This document shows positions 53,301 to 64,000 of a stretch of DNA of 64,000 nt, in pieces. The translations under genes were made by a program, and so were the position numbers. The notes below the pieces were generated by a model. It saw only the letters and a program-made list of their open reading frames with translations, did not search any database and had not been told where the DNA came from. Source of the DNA: Entoloma clypeatum (taxonomy: Eukaryota; Basidiomycota; Agaricomycetes; Agaricales; Entolomataceae); assembly GCA_963565915.1 (NCBI GenBank), contig OY751485.1, positions 3,844,001 to 3,908,000 on the forward strand. The letters are read 5' to 3'. Each line of letters begins with the position of its first letter. The first letter of the stretch is position 1.

Positions 53301-54870
53301 AGATCTGAACACCAAGACAGCAAAAGCCGCAGAAGCTGGCACTTCTAGGCAGCAAGTCCTACAAAATGTTGAACAATGTTTAACAGAACTATCCCCTGTA
53401 ACTCCGACTACTCCGACACCTCCGGGTTTTCAGCCCATCACACCTCTGCATAATATTCCGATCCCCACATCCCCCATAGAATCCGCACCCCCATCTCCTA
53501 CAAACAAACCTCAGAATATTTTCTTCCCCCAAGCCCTTGCAGATGCTTTTGTCTTAATGACCAATGAACTCAAATGCAGCAAAGGTCACAAGCATCACAA
53601 AAAGGCTAAGGATCCAGACCCCTTCAATGGTTCCGATCCCCAGAAACTTAACCAGTTCATCCTCCAATGCACATTGTTTTTCTGCGACAACTCCGAGTAT
53701 GATGATGACTCTGCCAAAATCACTCTCGCCATCTCTTTCCTCCGAGGCACAGCTCTCAATTATTTTGAGCATTTCATCATTGAACCAGACCCAGACAACC
53801 CCCCGGACTGATATGAAGATTGGTCCACATTCCTCTACACACTTCACATGGAATTCAGGGTTCGTTGTGGATGCTGCCGACTCTCTGGACAATCTCAAAA
53901 TGCGCGAAAATCAACATATTCTCAAGTATAATATTGAGTTCACATGCCTTGCTGCCAAAACACACTGGGACAGCTCCGCCCTGCATCACCAATACTACTC
54001 CAGGTTGGTGGAGCAGATTAAAGATGTCCTTGGGACTCAAGTAAAGCCAAGCACATTATCAGCACTTAGAGAGCTAGCACAGACCATTGATGCTCGCCAC
54101 TGGCAAATCTGCATCCAAATCCAACAAATCTGAAGCTAAAACTCCCTCTGCAAACTCCAATAAAAACTCCAAAGCCAAACCGCAGACACAGAACCAGGGC
54201 AAACAGTCGAAGCCTTGCTCCGCTCCCAAGTCTGACATCTCTGACAAACTCAGACAAGACAGGAAGCTAACTCCGGAGGAACACAAACACCGTTTTGACA
54301 ACAACCTCTGCATGTTTTGTGGCAAAGCTGGACACATTGCGAAAGATTGCCTGAAGTCTTCGTCCTCTGCCTCTAAGGCTAAGGTGCACACTGCCCAAGC
54401 CAAGACCACAGACGAAACAAAAAATTAGCGGACAGTCCACAGGACTCTGTACGGCCTGAGGACTGTGTTGAACCCATCTGTACTACCGCTTTACTCAACG
54501 CTTCCGCTCTTTCCAATCCCAATTCCCTCCATGTCCGACTTACATCTCCGCTTATCTCTGATTCTTCCCTGATAGCTGCCCTTGTGGACTCCGGCTCTAC
54601 TCATTGCTTATTGACTCCCATTACGCTTCATCCTATAAACTCCCTTTCACCTCCATACCTCTGATTGAACTTAAATTATTTGATGGAACGTCCAACTCCG
54701 TCATTACTCAGGCGGTTGATCTCCCTGTATACTTTTCCTCTGGTGAATATATGGCCATTACAGCCTATGTGACTCCGCTCGATTCCTCCTGTTCTATGGT
54801 TCTTGGATACAACTGGCTCACCCGCTACAATCCTATGATTGGTACCAACCAAGCTGGACTCTTTGACTAG
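53300..54870 (+). pseudogene. Gypsy gag and protease remnant
   Basis: Plus-strand Gag typical of fungal gypsy elements: DPDPFNGSDPQKLNQFILQ, ISFLRGTALNYFEH, an in-frame TGA where Trp is expected (53810), DAADSLDNLKMRENQHI, then frame changes to a zinc knuckle CMFCGKAGHIAKDC (54308-54350) and a protease start ALVDSGSTHCL with GYNWLTRYNP. At least three frame breaks. Cut at 54870 by the LINE that follows. Related gag is at 59944. Confidence 0.75.
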
Positions 54871-55211
54871 ACGATGGGACGTCTATCCTTTTTTTTTTGT
54901 TTTTTTTTTTCCTTCAACAATTTATATAGTGGTATACTAGGGGTACAGTCTGCTTGACATAGAGTGAACTACATCAATCCAAGGATCTACGTACACATGA
55001 AGAACAAGCAGCACAAAGCTCCGTCGAGCTGGTAAGTCCTCGCGCCAGGATGGGGGAGTCTGTTGTAAACAAATGTGTTAGTATGCGCACCCGAATATTC
55101 AGCTGCACAATACAGGAGCTCTCCGACCTTGTGAGGTTGGCCGTTGATGGCGCTGGGGGGTGTCTGCGCCCTACCCACCAAAGAAGCACCTGTGCGGTTC
55201 TTACCCTTCAA

Positions 55212-57482
55212 TCATGTTCGCTTGCCAGAGGGGGCTGCACCCCTTTGTACCCGGCATGCTACCACGCGACTACCGCCAATGATTGAGTTGGGTGTTGGAT
55301 GATCCCTAAAGGCAAAAGCCCCTGGGTTGTCCATAATGAATTTCCCAAAGACGTCCCAGATGGGAGTGTTCCTCGAGAAGGTGGGCATGTCTGGGGGCCT
55401 GGTGGGGTGGTGCAGATATTTGTAGAATACGTGGGCGAAGTCCTCGACGGACCCTGATCCACAGTCGCATTGTTCAATTTTGTCACCAATGTTGAACCTA
55501 TGTCTATAGTGGCCAATTGGGGAATGACTGGTGAGGGCACGAACCATTTGAGTTGTGAGGGATTGGGAGTGACCCACATCCTTAAGCCATGTGCCGCCCT
55601 TGAGGTGGGACGGTTCATTCTTTTGGCCTGGGCATGGTCTTGGCATCTGACGCACGACCTTGGGAATTGGTAGTGATGGCCGATGTACTTGGGGGACTGG
55701 TACAGACTGTTCCAGTCGCCGAGCATGTCATCCATGAATTGCTTCGTGTTGAAGTTGAGGGATCTGGAGGCTGACTCACCACACTCGATGCGTATTGAGG
55801 AGGCAAAGTCGTGCACTGCACGGTGGGGTTCGAAGCCATGGTCCGAGCAATTGGGGACATGGTGAAAGAAGACCTTGGATTTCAGACCTGGTTCCTCAAA
55901 CCAAGGGACCAGGTTACTGATGATAGCGAGTGCAGTTGCCTGCGAGGAGTGGAGATCTGGATCTGTAGCGCACCGGATGGCGTTGACAGAGTCGGTGAAG
56001 ATGTGGATTTCTTCCAGTTGAGAGAGACCCCCTAGCAGGCTGACCAGGTTGGAGAACCCATGTCTGATGGCTAAGGTTTCAGTGTTGTCAGAGACTGCGA
56101 GGCCGCCAGCTGCCCAGTCTTTGTTGATGGAGTACCCCATGTGCCAGGTTTCCCAAGCTGCAACAGCTTGGTGGCCCGACATGAGGAAGGGAATGGCCGC
56201 GTCAGTGACAATGATGGCGGACTTGTTGGAGCAGATGTTGGTGTCAAACACCTTGTTGAGGGTGATGAGGCGCAACTTCCTGGCTTCGGCACGATCCTTG
56301 GCGGTCTTGCCGCAAATAAGGGTGATGTCATGGATGACGCAATCAGAGAAGCAGTCGAGGACACATTTTCCTGGTTTGTTGTAGTTGTTGAAAGGTGATA
56401 GGGGGGACAGTTACGTTTGCATGATATGCCCATATATCGATGAGAGGGGATTTAAGGTTGTACATAAACTCCGGGAAGTACCATGGTCGCTTTGAGGGGT
56501 CTTCCTCATTGCAGACCATGACAGTCATGTGTCGTGGTGCAAGAGAGTGCATACAGACATGGTTTTTGCAGGAGAGCTTCTTTAGGTGCAAATGCACTGG
56601 AGGCAAGCTGGCAAGGGATTCAACTGCCCCTGTGGGGGTGGTACGGAAGGCTCCCAGGATCCACAGGGCTGCACGTCTCTGGACTCTGGAGATAGACATG
56701 ATGACTCCCTTGTTACAGGCGCCATTGAAGTTCCATAGATTAGCACCATATAGTGCGATCAGCAGAATACATGATTGGTACAGGGTGCATTTGTGTTTGG
56801 GCGTGAGTCCGCGGACTGAATTTCCCAGTGACAGTAAGGCTCCCATTGCAGAGAAGGCCTTAGTGGCATACCATTTCACATGCTCAGTGAAGAGAAGCTT
56901 ACGGTTGAAAAAGAAACTCAGATACCTCCAGAAGGTTTTGGGAGCAAGGGGGGAGTTGCCGGTGAAGGGCACATATCCTAGGTCAACCGGGGGATTATCG
57001 TCGCCATTCTTCCTGGAGAAATGGAACACCTCCGATTTGGAGTGTTCAAGGACAAGCCCTAAGGCTGTAGTCAACTCAAACAGACACTTGTATGCCTTTT
57101 TTAGTTTGGCGAGGTTCTCTTTCCATGTCTCAGACTGGACTATGATGGTCCCGTCATCCATGTAAAAAATGAGGCTAGCCTGTGATTGTTCAGCGTGGAA
57201 TGCGTACATTAGCGGGGCAAGATAGATGGACGATAGCACAGGGGAGAGGGCAGAGCCCTGTCCTATGTCAATGTCCACCAAGAACAGGTCTGAGAGGTCG
57301 TCCTCCCAGGCGTATTGAGTCTGTCTCCCTATTAGGTAGTTGGAGAAGAAATCCACAACAGTGTCGGGGAACCCCATCCTATCCAATATAAGCATGATGA
57401 CTGAATGGTTTAGAGAGGAAAAGTACTGTGCCAAATCAATGGTGACAACACTTGTCTTGAGTTTCCTTGACCACCCTGCATG
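55212..57482 (-). pseudogene. LINE ORF2: reverse transcriptase, RNase H, zinc motif
   Basis: RT part (57434-56343) with SVVTIDLAQYFSSLNH, DIDIGQGSALSPVLSSIYL and FYMDDGTIIV (the DD pair). RNase H part (56275-55600) with IIVTDAA, a Glu near TLAIRHG, IFTDSVNAI and a late His/Asp block. C-terminal part TSHSPIGHYRHRFNI and CDCGSGSVEDFAHVF, the CCH-type end of Tad/R1-like LINEs. Frame changes near 56340 and 55620, 5' end missing; not functional. Confidence 0.75.
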
Positions 57483-57484
57483 TA

Positions 57485-59103
57485 CAGTGCCTCACAAAAC
57501 TGATTCAATATTTGCTACTTTGTGAATACCTTCAAAATAACTTTGCAAATAATGCCAATCAAAAGAAGGTATTGGTACCTGGTTAAAAGCCCTGCTTCAG
57601 GACTCTCGGAATCTGCAATAATTATGTAATTCCCATAAAGAATGATCAATATATGATCAAATTACTCCAGGGACTCATTGAATCAGTTTTGTGAGTATGT
57701 ACAATAAATACAGTATTTTATACTTTAGTACTTGGTATTACCCCCCTTAGCTTTGATTACTGCCTCTACCCTTCTTGGCATACTTTCTATCAGGTTTTGA
57801 CACACTTCTGGCTCTATATTATTCCACACCTCTGCTGCTCTGTCCCAAATCTCCCAGACTCCCTTGGGTGGTGTTGGATATTCATTCAACTTCCTTTTAA
57901 TATGAACCCAGAGGTGTTCAATAGGATTGAGGTCTGGGGACTGTGCAGGCCAATCCAGCAGAGCAATATTCTTGCTGTCCATCCATTTTTTGGCCTTCTT
58001 GGAGGTGTGCTTGGGGTCATTGTCCTGCTGAAAAATGATCTCCTCTTCAGAGATTCCACTCTCCTCCATGCTGGGCAGCAAATTGTCCTCCAAAATGGAC
58101 ACATATTGATCAGCATCCATCCTCCCCTCAACCTCTGCAAGTCTCCCCACACCTTCCCAACCCATACAACCCCAAACCATAATATTTCCTCCCCGAAACT
58201 TGACTGTGCCCTGAACCTCTCTTTCAATAAGCCCCTCACCCTTCTTTTTCCAGACCCATTCCTTGCCATCTGACCCAAACCTGTTGATTTTGGTCTCATC
58301 TGACCAAATGAACCTCTTCCAGTCCTCCACTGTCCATTCCCTGTGCTTCATAGCAAATGCCAACCGCCTCTTCCGATGTATGGCCTTTAAGAAAGGTCTT
58401 TTCTTCTTTGTTACAGCCTTGAATTCATGTTTTCTGAGAACCCTTCTCACAGTTTCTGGGGAGACAGGATTGGAGATGACAGTGTTGATGTGTTTGGTAG
58501 CCTGCACAGCATTGGAGGCTCTCCCTGAGGCGATTTGTGAAAGTATGTTTCGTGTGTTGGTGGGAGAAAGCTTGGATGGACGACCACCAGAAGAGAGATT
58601 GCGATGAGAAAGAAGATTCTGAAGCACTCTGGAGACAGTTGGTTGGCTGACACCCAGGTTAGAGGCAATATGACGAGTGGAGTGACCATTGGAGACCAGA
58701 GAAAGAATGTTTTCCTTGTGGGAAGAGGAGATAGGGCACATGATTAATTATGGAGGCTGTTGAGGTTGGATTCTTCTTATACAACTTTCCTTGACAACCC
58801 ATCAGGGTTCTATTCAAGTTCCATCAGTAAGTCATGACAACTGGTTACCATACAACCAGTGAAGCATTTGATTCTGATAATTGCCATAGGTACTCACAAA
58901 ACTGATTCAATGAGTTGCTGATTTAATTTAATCATATCTCCATGGATTATGATTTAAATCATATGATTCCTTTATATTCTGAAAGCCCTGAAGTAGGGCT
59001 TTCAATTATATACCAAAGGTTTAATTCAATTGGTATTCTTTGCAGAGTTATCTTGAAGGTATTCAAAAAGCAACAAACATTGAATCAGTTTTGTGAGGCA
59101 CTG
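57485..59103 (-). mobile_element. Tc1/mariner transposon, complete, TSD TA
   Basis: 1619 bp between TA dinucleotides (57483-57484, 59104-59105). Outer inverted ends CAGTGCCTCACAAAACTGAT. A second, inner pair of the same 19-bp core lies in opposite orientation to its outer partner (near 57677-57697 and 58889-58909). Carries one intact transposase. Confidence 0.92.
57725..58741 (-). CDS. Tc1 transposase (DD34E)
   Basis: 338 residues, no stop or shift. N-terminal paired-type helix-turn-helix (IASNLGVSQPTVSRVLQN; a second HTH with PVSPETVRRVLRKH), GRPS linker, then the catalytic triad: WSDETKIN, QQDNDPKHTS and LNPIEHLW, with 34 residues between the second Asp and Glu, the Tc1 spacing. C terminus typical (WNNIEPEVCQNLIESMPRR). 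Likely functional as far as coding goes. Confidence 0.95.
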   Translation of the reverse strand: MCPISSSHKENILSLVSNGHSTRHIASNLGVSQPTVSRVLQNLLSHRNLSSGGRPSKLSPTNTRNILSQIASGRASNAVQATKHINTVISNPVSPETVRRVLRKHEFKAVTKKKRPFLKAIHRKRRLAFAMKHREWTVEDWKRFIWSDETKINRFGSDGKEWVWKKKGEGLIEREVQGTVKFRGGNIMVWGCMGWEGVGRLAEVEGRMDADQYVSILEDNLLPSMEESGISEEEIIFQQDNDPKHTSKKAKKWMDSKNIALLDWPAQSPDLNPIEHLWVHIKRKLNEYPTPPKGVWEIWDRAAEVWNNIEPEVCQNLIESMPRRVEAVIKAKGGNTKY

Positions 59104-59154
59104 TATCTATTGATGAGTTCTATCACATTGAACTATTATTAGACTATGAGGAAG

Positions 59155-59943
59155 GCACCGCGCGTGCCTGCACGATGCATTTTGCATGTTGTTTACTATT
59201 ATTTGGTCAGAATACGGAACCTCTATAACTTAAAATCCATGACGAAGTTTCATAAAATAAATACTTACTTAATGACATATAATTCCCTCCTACCTAATTG
59301 ATATAGTATAAACCCTTACTTGTTTCTGTGTAGACATAATAAGCAGATGTGCGATGTTTTTGGGAATTTGTTTACATGAATTTGACACATTTGATATGTG
59401 CATGATGCGCGTCATCCAATGTTGAAACAACACATCCACCCATTTCTGACTCTGCAATGAGGGCACACATGCCAAAAATCATGTGTGAACATTAACTAAG
59501 TAACATGGCTCCTGTGGACAATTTGTGATATTTGTATGGTTTAACTGAGTTTAACCACCAAATTAACCAAACCAATGAAAGATTAACTGGTTAATGATGG
59601 TTTGGTCTGGTTTAGATTTTTTTCTGAAAATTTCTTAACTGGTTAAGGTTTAGGTTAATGGATTTGGGGTCAATTAACCAAACCAAACCAAACTTTCAAA
59701 CACTAATCTCCTTGTTTCGCGCTTTGTTTCGAGAGGTGCTTGATAGTCTTATCTGTCTCGCGAGGTGATCCCATGGCTCTCGAGTATCATAGCTAAGCCC
59801 ATAGTGGTGACCAGCACTATGTCCTACATTGCCACAGTCTCTAAATGTTAAAATCTCTCTCTAATGTTGCCACTAAAGTCCTCAGAGTCAGAGCTCATCT
59901 AGGACTCTCTATATCTCTTAGAGATAGGGTGAAAAGGTGAAAA
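59155..59943. other. AT-rich DNA with TTAACC inverted tract
   Basis: 59530-59705 is a MITE-like TTAACC/GGTTAA tract ending ACTTTCAAACACTAA, like the tips at 50189. No gene in the rest. Confidence 0.45.
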
Positions 59944-60425
59944 ATGCACAGATTTAGGCCTAGACACATTGTGGTCCTATCACCACTATTACATTGGACT
60001 TCCATATCAGATCAAGAACATCCTCTCCCAACAACCCAAGATGAAGTCAAACTATTGACACTCGCTACTGGAAATGTCAACAAGAGAAATCCAGAACTGA
60101 TAAACCCACTCCCAAGTCTGACAAGAAACCATCTGCTCTGAACCAATCCACCACACAAACATCATCATCCAAACCATCCACTCCTGCTACCACTTCCACT
60201 CAGAAATCTGACCTCTCCAGTAAATTAGGCAAAGATGGCAAACTGACATATCAAGAATGCAAACATCGTCTTGATAATAACCTTTGCTTATTCTGTGGTA
60301 GTGTCAGACACACTGTCAAGAACTGTCCCAAGTCCATCTCCTATGCTTCCAAGGCTAAAGGGAAGGCCACCCAAGTTGGCACTCAAGCCAAGGATAAAGG
60401 TAAGGAGATTGAGTCAAAAAAATAG
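59944..60425 (+). pseudogene. Second gypsy gag remnant
   Basis: C-terminal Gag piece related to that at 54.1 kb: a broken IDTRYWKCQQE block, Ser/Thr/Lys-rich linker, DLSSKLGKDGKL, HRLDNNLCLFCGSVRHTVKNC (knuckle; ends TAG at 60423). The N-terminal part and pol are missing. Cut by the chromovirus derivative at 60434. Confidence 0.65.
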
Positions 60426-60433
60426 GCAGTGGT

Positions 60434-60937
60434 TGTAAGGGCGACCTTACGATCCAAGACTCAAACTCAGATACTTGCAAGGGAGATCCGAAGTTTAGAT
60501 TGAGTAGTCTGATAAGTAATACAACACATACCTTGCAAGGGAGATCTGAAGAGAAAGTTCTAAGGATTCCTCTGCAAGCTAGCTAGATAAATAGTAAAAT
60601 GAGATATGAAATAAGAGATAAAACAAGATGCATGAATGATGAGCAGTGATCGGGAGTAGGGATGGGGGATGAATGGAAACAAGATGAATGATAGTACCTG
60701 CAATCCAATGTGCGGAGTAGCGGATGGGCACAGAGTTGTCAAATGCGGAGAGGCGGATAAGATATTGGAGGCAGTGGATATGATCAGAGGACGTCGGAGA
60801 TGGTGGAATAGAAAGGAAAGGAAGAAAGGAAAGAAAAAGTGAGAAGAAGAGGGAGCGGAGAATATCAGAGATGGTGGAATAGAAAGGAAAGGAAGAAAGG
60901 AAAGGAAAAGTGAAAAGTGAAAGTGGTTGCCCTTACA
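60434..60937 (-). repeat. 3' LTR of decayed chromovirus
   Basis: 504 bp; longer than 434 because of a tandem duplication of a purine-rich segment around 60790-60930 (GGTGGAATAGAAAGGAAAGG twice). Confidence 0.85.
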
Positions 60938-60969
60938 TCATCCCCCCTTCAAGGCACGGCGTCTCGACG

Positions 60970-63700
60970 TGTCAGGCGAAACAAGTCAAATATCCCGGTG
61001 GTGATCCACCGCAGAGCTTCCGGATGATGTCGTTAGAAGTCATGGACTAGGCGCAGAGCATGGACATTGTCTTCTGCTTCCCAGGAATTCTCTTCGTAGC
61101 CAGCCATATCCCTTCCATTTGACCAAGAATTGAAGCTTGCCTCAATGCAGTTGGCTGTCCAAGAGGTTTTCAACATTGTACTCCAATTCTTCTCCAACTA
61201 CTGTCGGAGGTGGAGGAGAGTGGACTTGGCATTGGAAAGGGTTGTCGGGAACTAGTGAAAGTTTGATGACATGGAATACTGGGTGAATGCGGGACATGGA
61301 AGGGGGAAGGCGAAGTGCATAGGCATGTGTTCCGACAGGTCGGACCACTGGGAAAAAGCCTATGTATTGATGTGCAAGTTTTTTTGTGGGTCAGGTGGTT
61401 TTGAGGTCTGATGAGTCTAAAAAGACCTTGTCCCCTAGGCGGAATGTCAGAGTGGTGCTCCGATGCTGGTTGTAGTATCGCGCCATGTCATCTTTTGCCT
61501 TAGTGCTGCATGAGCCTCCTCCAGAGCGGACTTCATTCGCTCGCTGAAATCTGCTACCGCCTTGATCTCCATCCGCTTCTCACGAGGTTCGAATCCCATG
61601 CGCGGATGGCAGCCAGTGTCAATGTAGAACGGAGTTTGATGTGTCGATGTGTGAACATGGTTGTTGTATGCAAATTCAGACATTGGAAGCCATTCGTCCC
61701 AATCGTCTTGACATTCATTGACGAATAGGCGAAGGTATTGTTCCAATCCTTGATTGACCCGCTCTGTCTGTCTGTCCGACTGCAGATGGTAGGCTGTCGA
61801 GGCAGCAACCTTAATGCTAAGCAGCCTGTATAGTTCGTGCATGAACTTGGCGACAAACTGTGGTCCTCGGTTGGAGACAATTGCCTCTGGTAGTCTGTGC
61901 AGTTTCCAGATGTTTTGAACATAGGAGCGTGCAGTCCTGAGTGTGGAGATGTCAGAGTGCATTGGGATGAAGTGTCCCCGCTTCCCTACTGAGTCCACTA
62001 CCACCATGATAGCATCATAGCCATGGGCTTCTGGTAGTTCAGTAATGAAGTCAACACTGGTTACTTGCCATCACTCCGTGGGGACCGGTAGCAGATTGAA
62101 CTCTCCAGAGGGCGGAGTGCGTCGGACCTTGGTGCGGAGGCATGGGTCGCATGTCATGCAATATTGACCTATTAAACGAGACATGTGTGGCCACCAGTAA
62201 TTGTGCAACACCAGTTCCAAGGTTTTCCACCATCCAGGATGTCCGGCCACCGGTGTGTCATGGTGTTGTGTGAGGATCCAATGTCGCAGTTGGGGATTGT
62301 TAGGAACATAGATATGATCCCTGAAGTAGAGCAAACCTTCCGCTTGCCTCCACTCCGCACTGTGGACGGACCCTGCTCCGATGGTCGGAAGGGATTTGAC
62401 AACCTCCGCCACACTATCCTCCAGTAACCCCTCTCAGATTCCCTGTTGGACCTGGCAGAGGACGTCGTGTTCTTTTCCTTGAACAGTTACCCCATGCATT
62501 GCTCGCACTGCAAACAATTCTGGTTGAAGAAGGATGATGTTTTCATTGTCCCGCAATCTGTCTCTGTGGTCCGCTCATCGGAACAAAGTGTCGGACTTGC
62601 CCATTGACTTGCCAGGTTGATGGTGCATTTTGAAATCGAAACAAGCAAGGTATAAGGACCATCTAGCTTGTCATCGATTTAGTTTTTGAGCTGTCATGAA
62701 TTACTCAAGATTTTTGTGGTCCGTCCAAATCTCCACTGTCTTCTCCGCTCCTTCAAGGAAGTGCCTCCACTCCTCCAATGTGCGGACCACCGCCAATATC
62801 TCCTTGTTGTAGATCTCGTAGTTGCATTCCACCGGACTAAGGCTTTTGGAATAGAATGTGACAGGGTGCCACTTACCATCCTCTGTTGGTTGGGACAGTA
62901 CTGCTCTGGTTGCAAAGTCTGTGGGTCAGGGTGGCAATCTCGTTCTGAATGTCGGAACGGAGACCATGGCGGAATTTGAGTACAATGTTGGTATCCTCCT
63001 GATAGCCCACTTTGTCAATGTAGGTCTCAACATCCCGTTGACCTTGATAGTAGGATTCTCCTTTGAGGATCAGTCTCATGTCCTGTTCCTCATTCTTCGG
63101 AGTGAACTCTGCTGTGAAGACTGCATGGAAGTCCATCCAAGTCCAATAAGGCAGAGCACCGGTCCTCCGCTCCTGTTGGATAATGCGATCCGCAAAGCAT
63201 GCTGCACGTCCACTCTTCATGAAAGATAAGGCCCAATAAATTTTAGCGTGGTCATCTGCGAACTGTTCCAGAGCCAGCCCTATAAACAATTCACAGGAAT
63301 TTAGAAAGGTCCAGCCATTTGCATGTGATCCGTTGAAGTCTGATGGATTGGTGGGTTTTGCTTGATGCACACTCGGATTGGCCAGAGCGAGCAGAGCAGG
63401 TATAGGTGCGGGTGGAGGAGCAGGTGGAATAGGTGGTGGAGCTGGGGCAGGAATTGTGTTGAAGGCAAGGAGGAGTTGGTCAAGTTGAGTCGAGATATCA
63501 GCGAGAGTTTGACATTGTTCCTGGAACTTGTGCTAGAGCTATTCAAGGCAATTGGGGTTGTCCATTACTATGCGCAGAGCAGAATCACCAGTTATGAAGA
63601 GGTAATTAGAAGAACTGGAAGGGGTGTGAGATGTATCAGAGTTGGACGTGGACGAAGCTGCTCCAAAGCGTGGAATCGTGACAACAATGCAATTGGACCC
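60970..63700 (-). pseudogene. Gag-pol deletion remnant of chromovirus
   Basis: Minus strand from right: Gag N terminus to [11 protein letters not shown] near 62925, then directly RNase H (LCNQ.., read in another frame as [14 protein letters not shown]), integrase finger and core (62412-62071, 62007-61447: IVSNRGPQF, QTERVNQ) and a chromodomain remnant (61348-61142) with a CGA-to-TGA stop at LDSQLH*. Most differences from the intact copy are CG to TG or CA. Confidence 0.85.
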
Positions 63701-63726
63701 GGTCCAATTAGATGAGAACTTTCTAC

Positions 63727-64000
63727 TGTAAGGGCGACCTTATGATCAAAGACTCAAACTCAGATACTTGCAAGGGAGATCTGAATTTTGGTTTGAGCAG
63801 TCTGATAAGTAATACAACACATACCTTGCAAGGGAGATCTGAAGTTTAGATTGAGCAGTCTGATAAGTAATACAACACATACCTTGCAAGGGAGATCTGA
63901 AGAGAAAGTTCTAAGGATTCCCCTGCAAGCTAGCTAGATAAATAGTAAAATGAGATATGAAATAAGAGATAAAACAAGACACATGAATGATGAGCAGTGA
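63727..64000 (-). repeat. 5' LTR of decayed chromovirus, partial
   Basis: Begins TGTAAGGGCGACC at 63727 and continues past the edge; includes an extra tandem copy of the GATCTGAA...TTGAGCAGTCTGATAAG segment at 63777-63905. Confidence 0.85.

Larger units (their letters stand above)
54886..59150 (-). mobile_element. LINE with RT and RNase H, 5'-truncated, split by Tc1
   Basis: Minus orientation: T-rich run 54889-54911 is the poly-A tail; 3' UTR about 54912-55210; ORF2 from 55212 upward. It interrupts a gypsy remnant. A Tc1 element sits in ORF2 at 57485-59103; about 50 bp of LINE sequence continues beyond it before it is lost. Confidence 0.72.
60434..64000 (-). mobile_element. CpG-decayed chromovirus with internal deletion, runs off window
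   Basis: Minus-oriented relative of the 38-kb chromovirus. 3' LTR 60434-60937, polypurine tract complement CATCCCCCCTTCAAGG beside it, pol, gag, then 5' LTR from 63727 to the edge. The interior is about 2.8 kb instead of 5.2 kb: protease and reverse transcriptase are deleted. The self-primer pair (AGAACTTTCT/AGAAAGTTCT) is kept. Confidence 0.88.

Noticed and set aside
57485..59103. Sleeping Beauty-type IR/DR ends
   Set aside because: Inner motifs are inverted, not direct, relative to the outer ones.

Overview
The window looks like nuclear DNA of a filamentous basidiomycete, most likely an Agaricomycete. The evidence is short introns of 46-76 nt with GT(or GC)-AG borders, the gene families present (RAX2 with a C-terminal SH3, REI1, a paired-Zn2Cys6 regulator, a short RPEL protein), and transposons typical of mushroom genomes. 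I cannot name the species.

Layout. 1-5571 holds a Ty3/gypsy element on the minus strand with one open gag-pol frame that runs off the left edge. 5488-19111 is a compact gene island: asparaginase/isoaspartyl peptidase (-), REI1 (+), RAX2 (-), a small mitochondrial membrane protein (-), an RPEL protein (+), a FAM210/DUF1279 protein (-), S-adenosylmethionine decarboxylase (+) and a double zinc-cluster regulator (-). Three neighbouring pairs are head-to-head with about 46-115 bp between start codons. From 19373 to the right edge almost everything is transposon.

The 19-48 kb region is a nested stack that can be peeled by its target-site duplications (TSDs). A PIF/Harbinger element (19373-47623, TSD TTA) is split by a 23.6-kb insertion (20976-44581, TSD GTATT) whose 182-bp ends have LTR form. 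The interior of that insertion, outside later insertions, is an extraordinary array of short perfect inverted repeats (stems 6-10 bp, loops 2-9 nt), each of different sequence, about one per 30-50 bp over many kilobases. This is the candidate undescribed system; I describe it as a LARD-like LTR element made of a hairpin array. Into it inserted an ORF1-only LINE (13-bp TSD), a 1.47-kb solo LTR (TSD ACAGC), a decayed gypsy (29130-32799) and a fresh, apparently intact chromovirus (38097-44196, TSD GGAGC, LTRs that look identical) with a predicted self-priming site. Part of the array occurs twice (24074-28416 and 32800-35571) on either side of a 200-N gap, so the two copies may be haplotypes joined in tandem by the assembler.

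From 47.6 kb to the end lie MITE-like and fold-back elements, a minisatellite, gypsy gag remnants, a LINE with reverse transcriptase and RNase H interrupted by an intact Tc1 transposon (57485-59103), and a CpG-decayed deletion derivative of the same chromovirus (60434 to edge).

The cellular genes do not form one pathway; they are housekeeping, polarity and regulatory genes. The transposon sequences record repeated insertion followed by CpG-to-TpG/CpA decay, which suggests cytosine methylation of repeats in this fungus.
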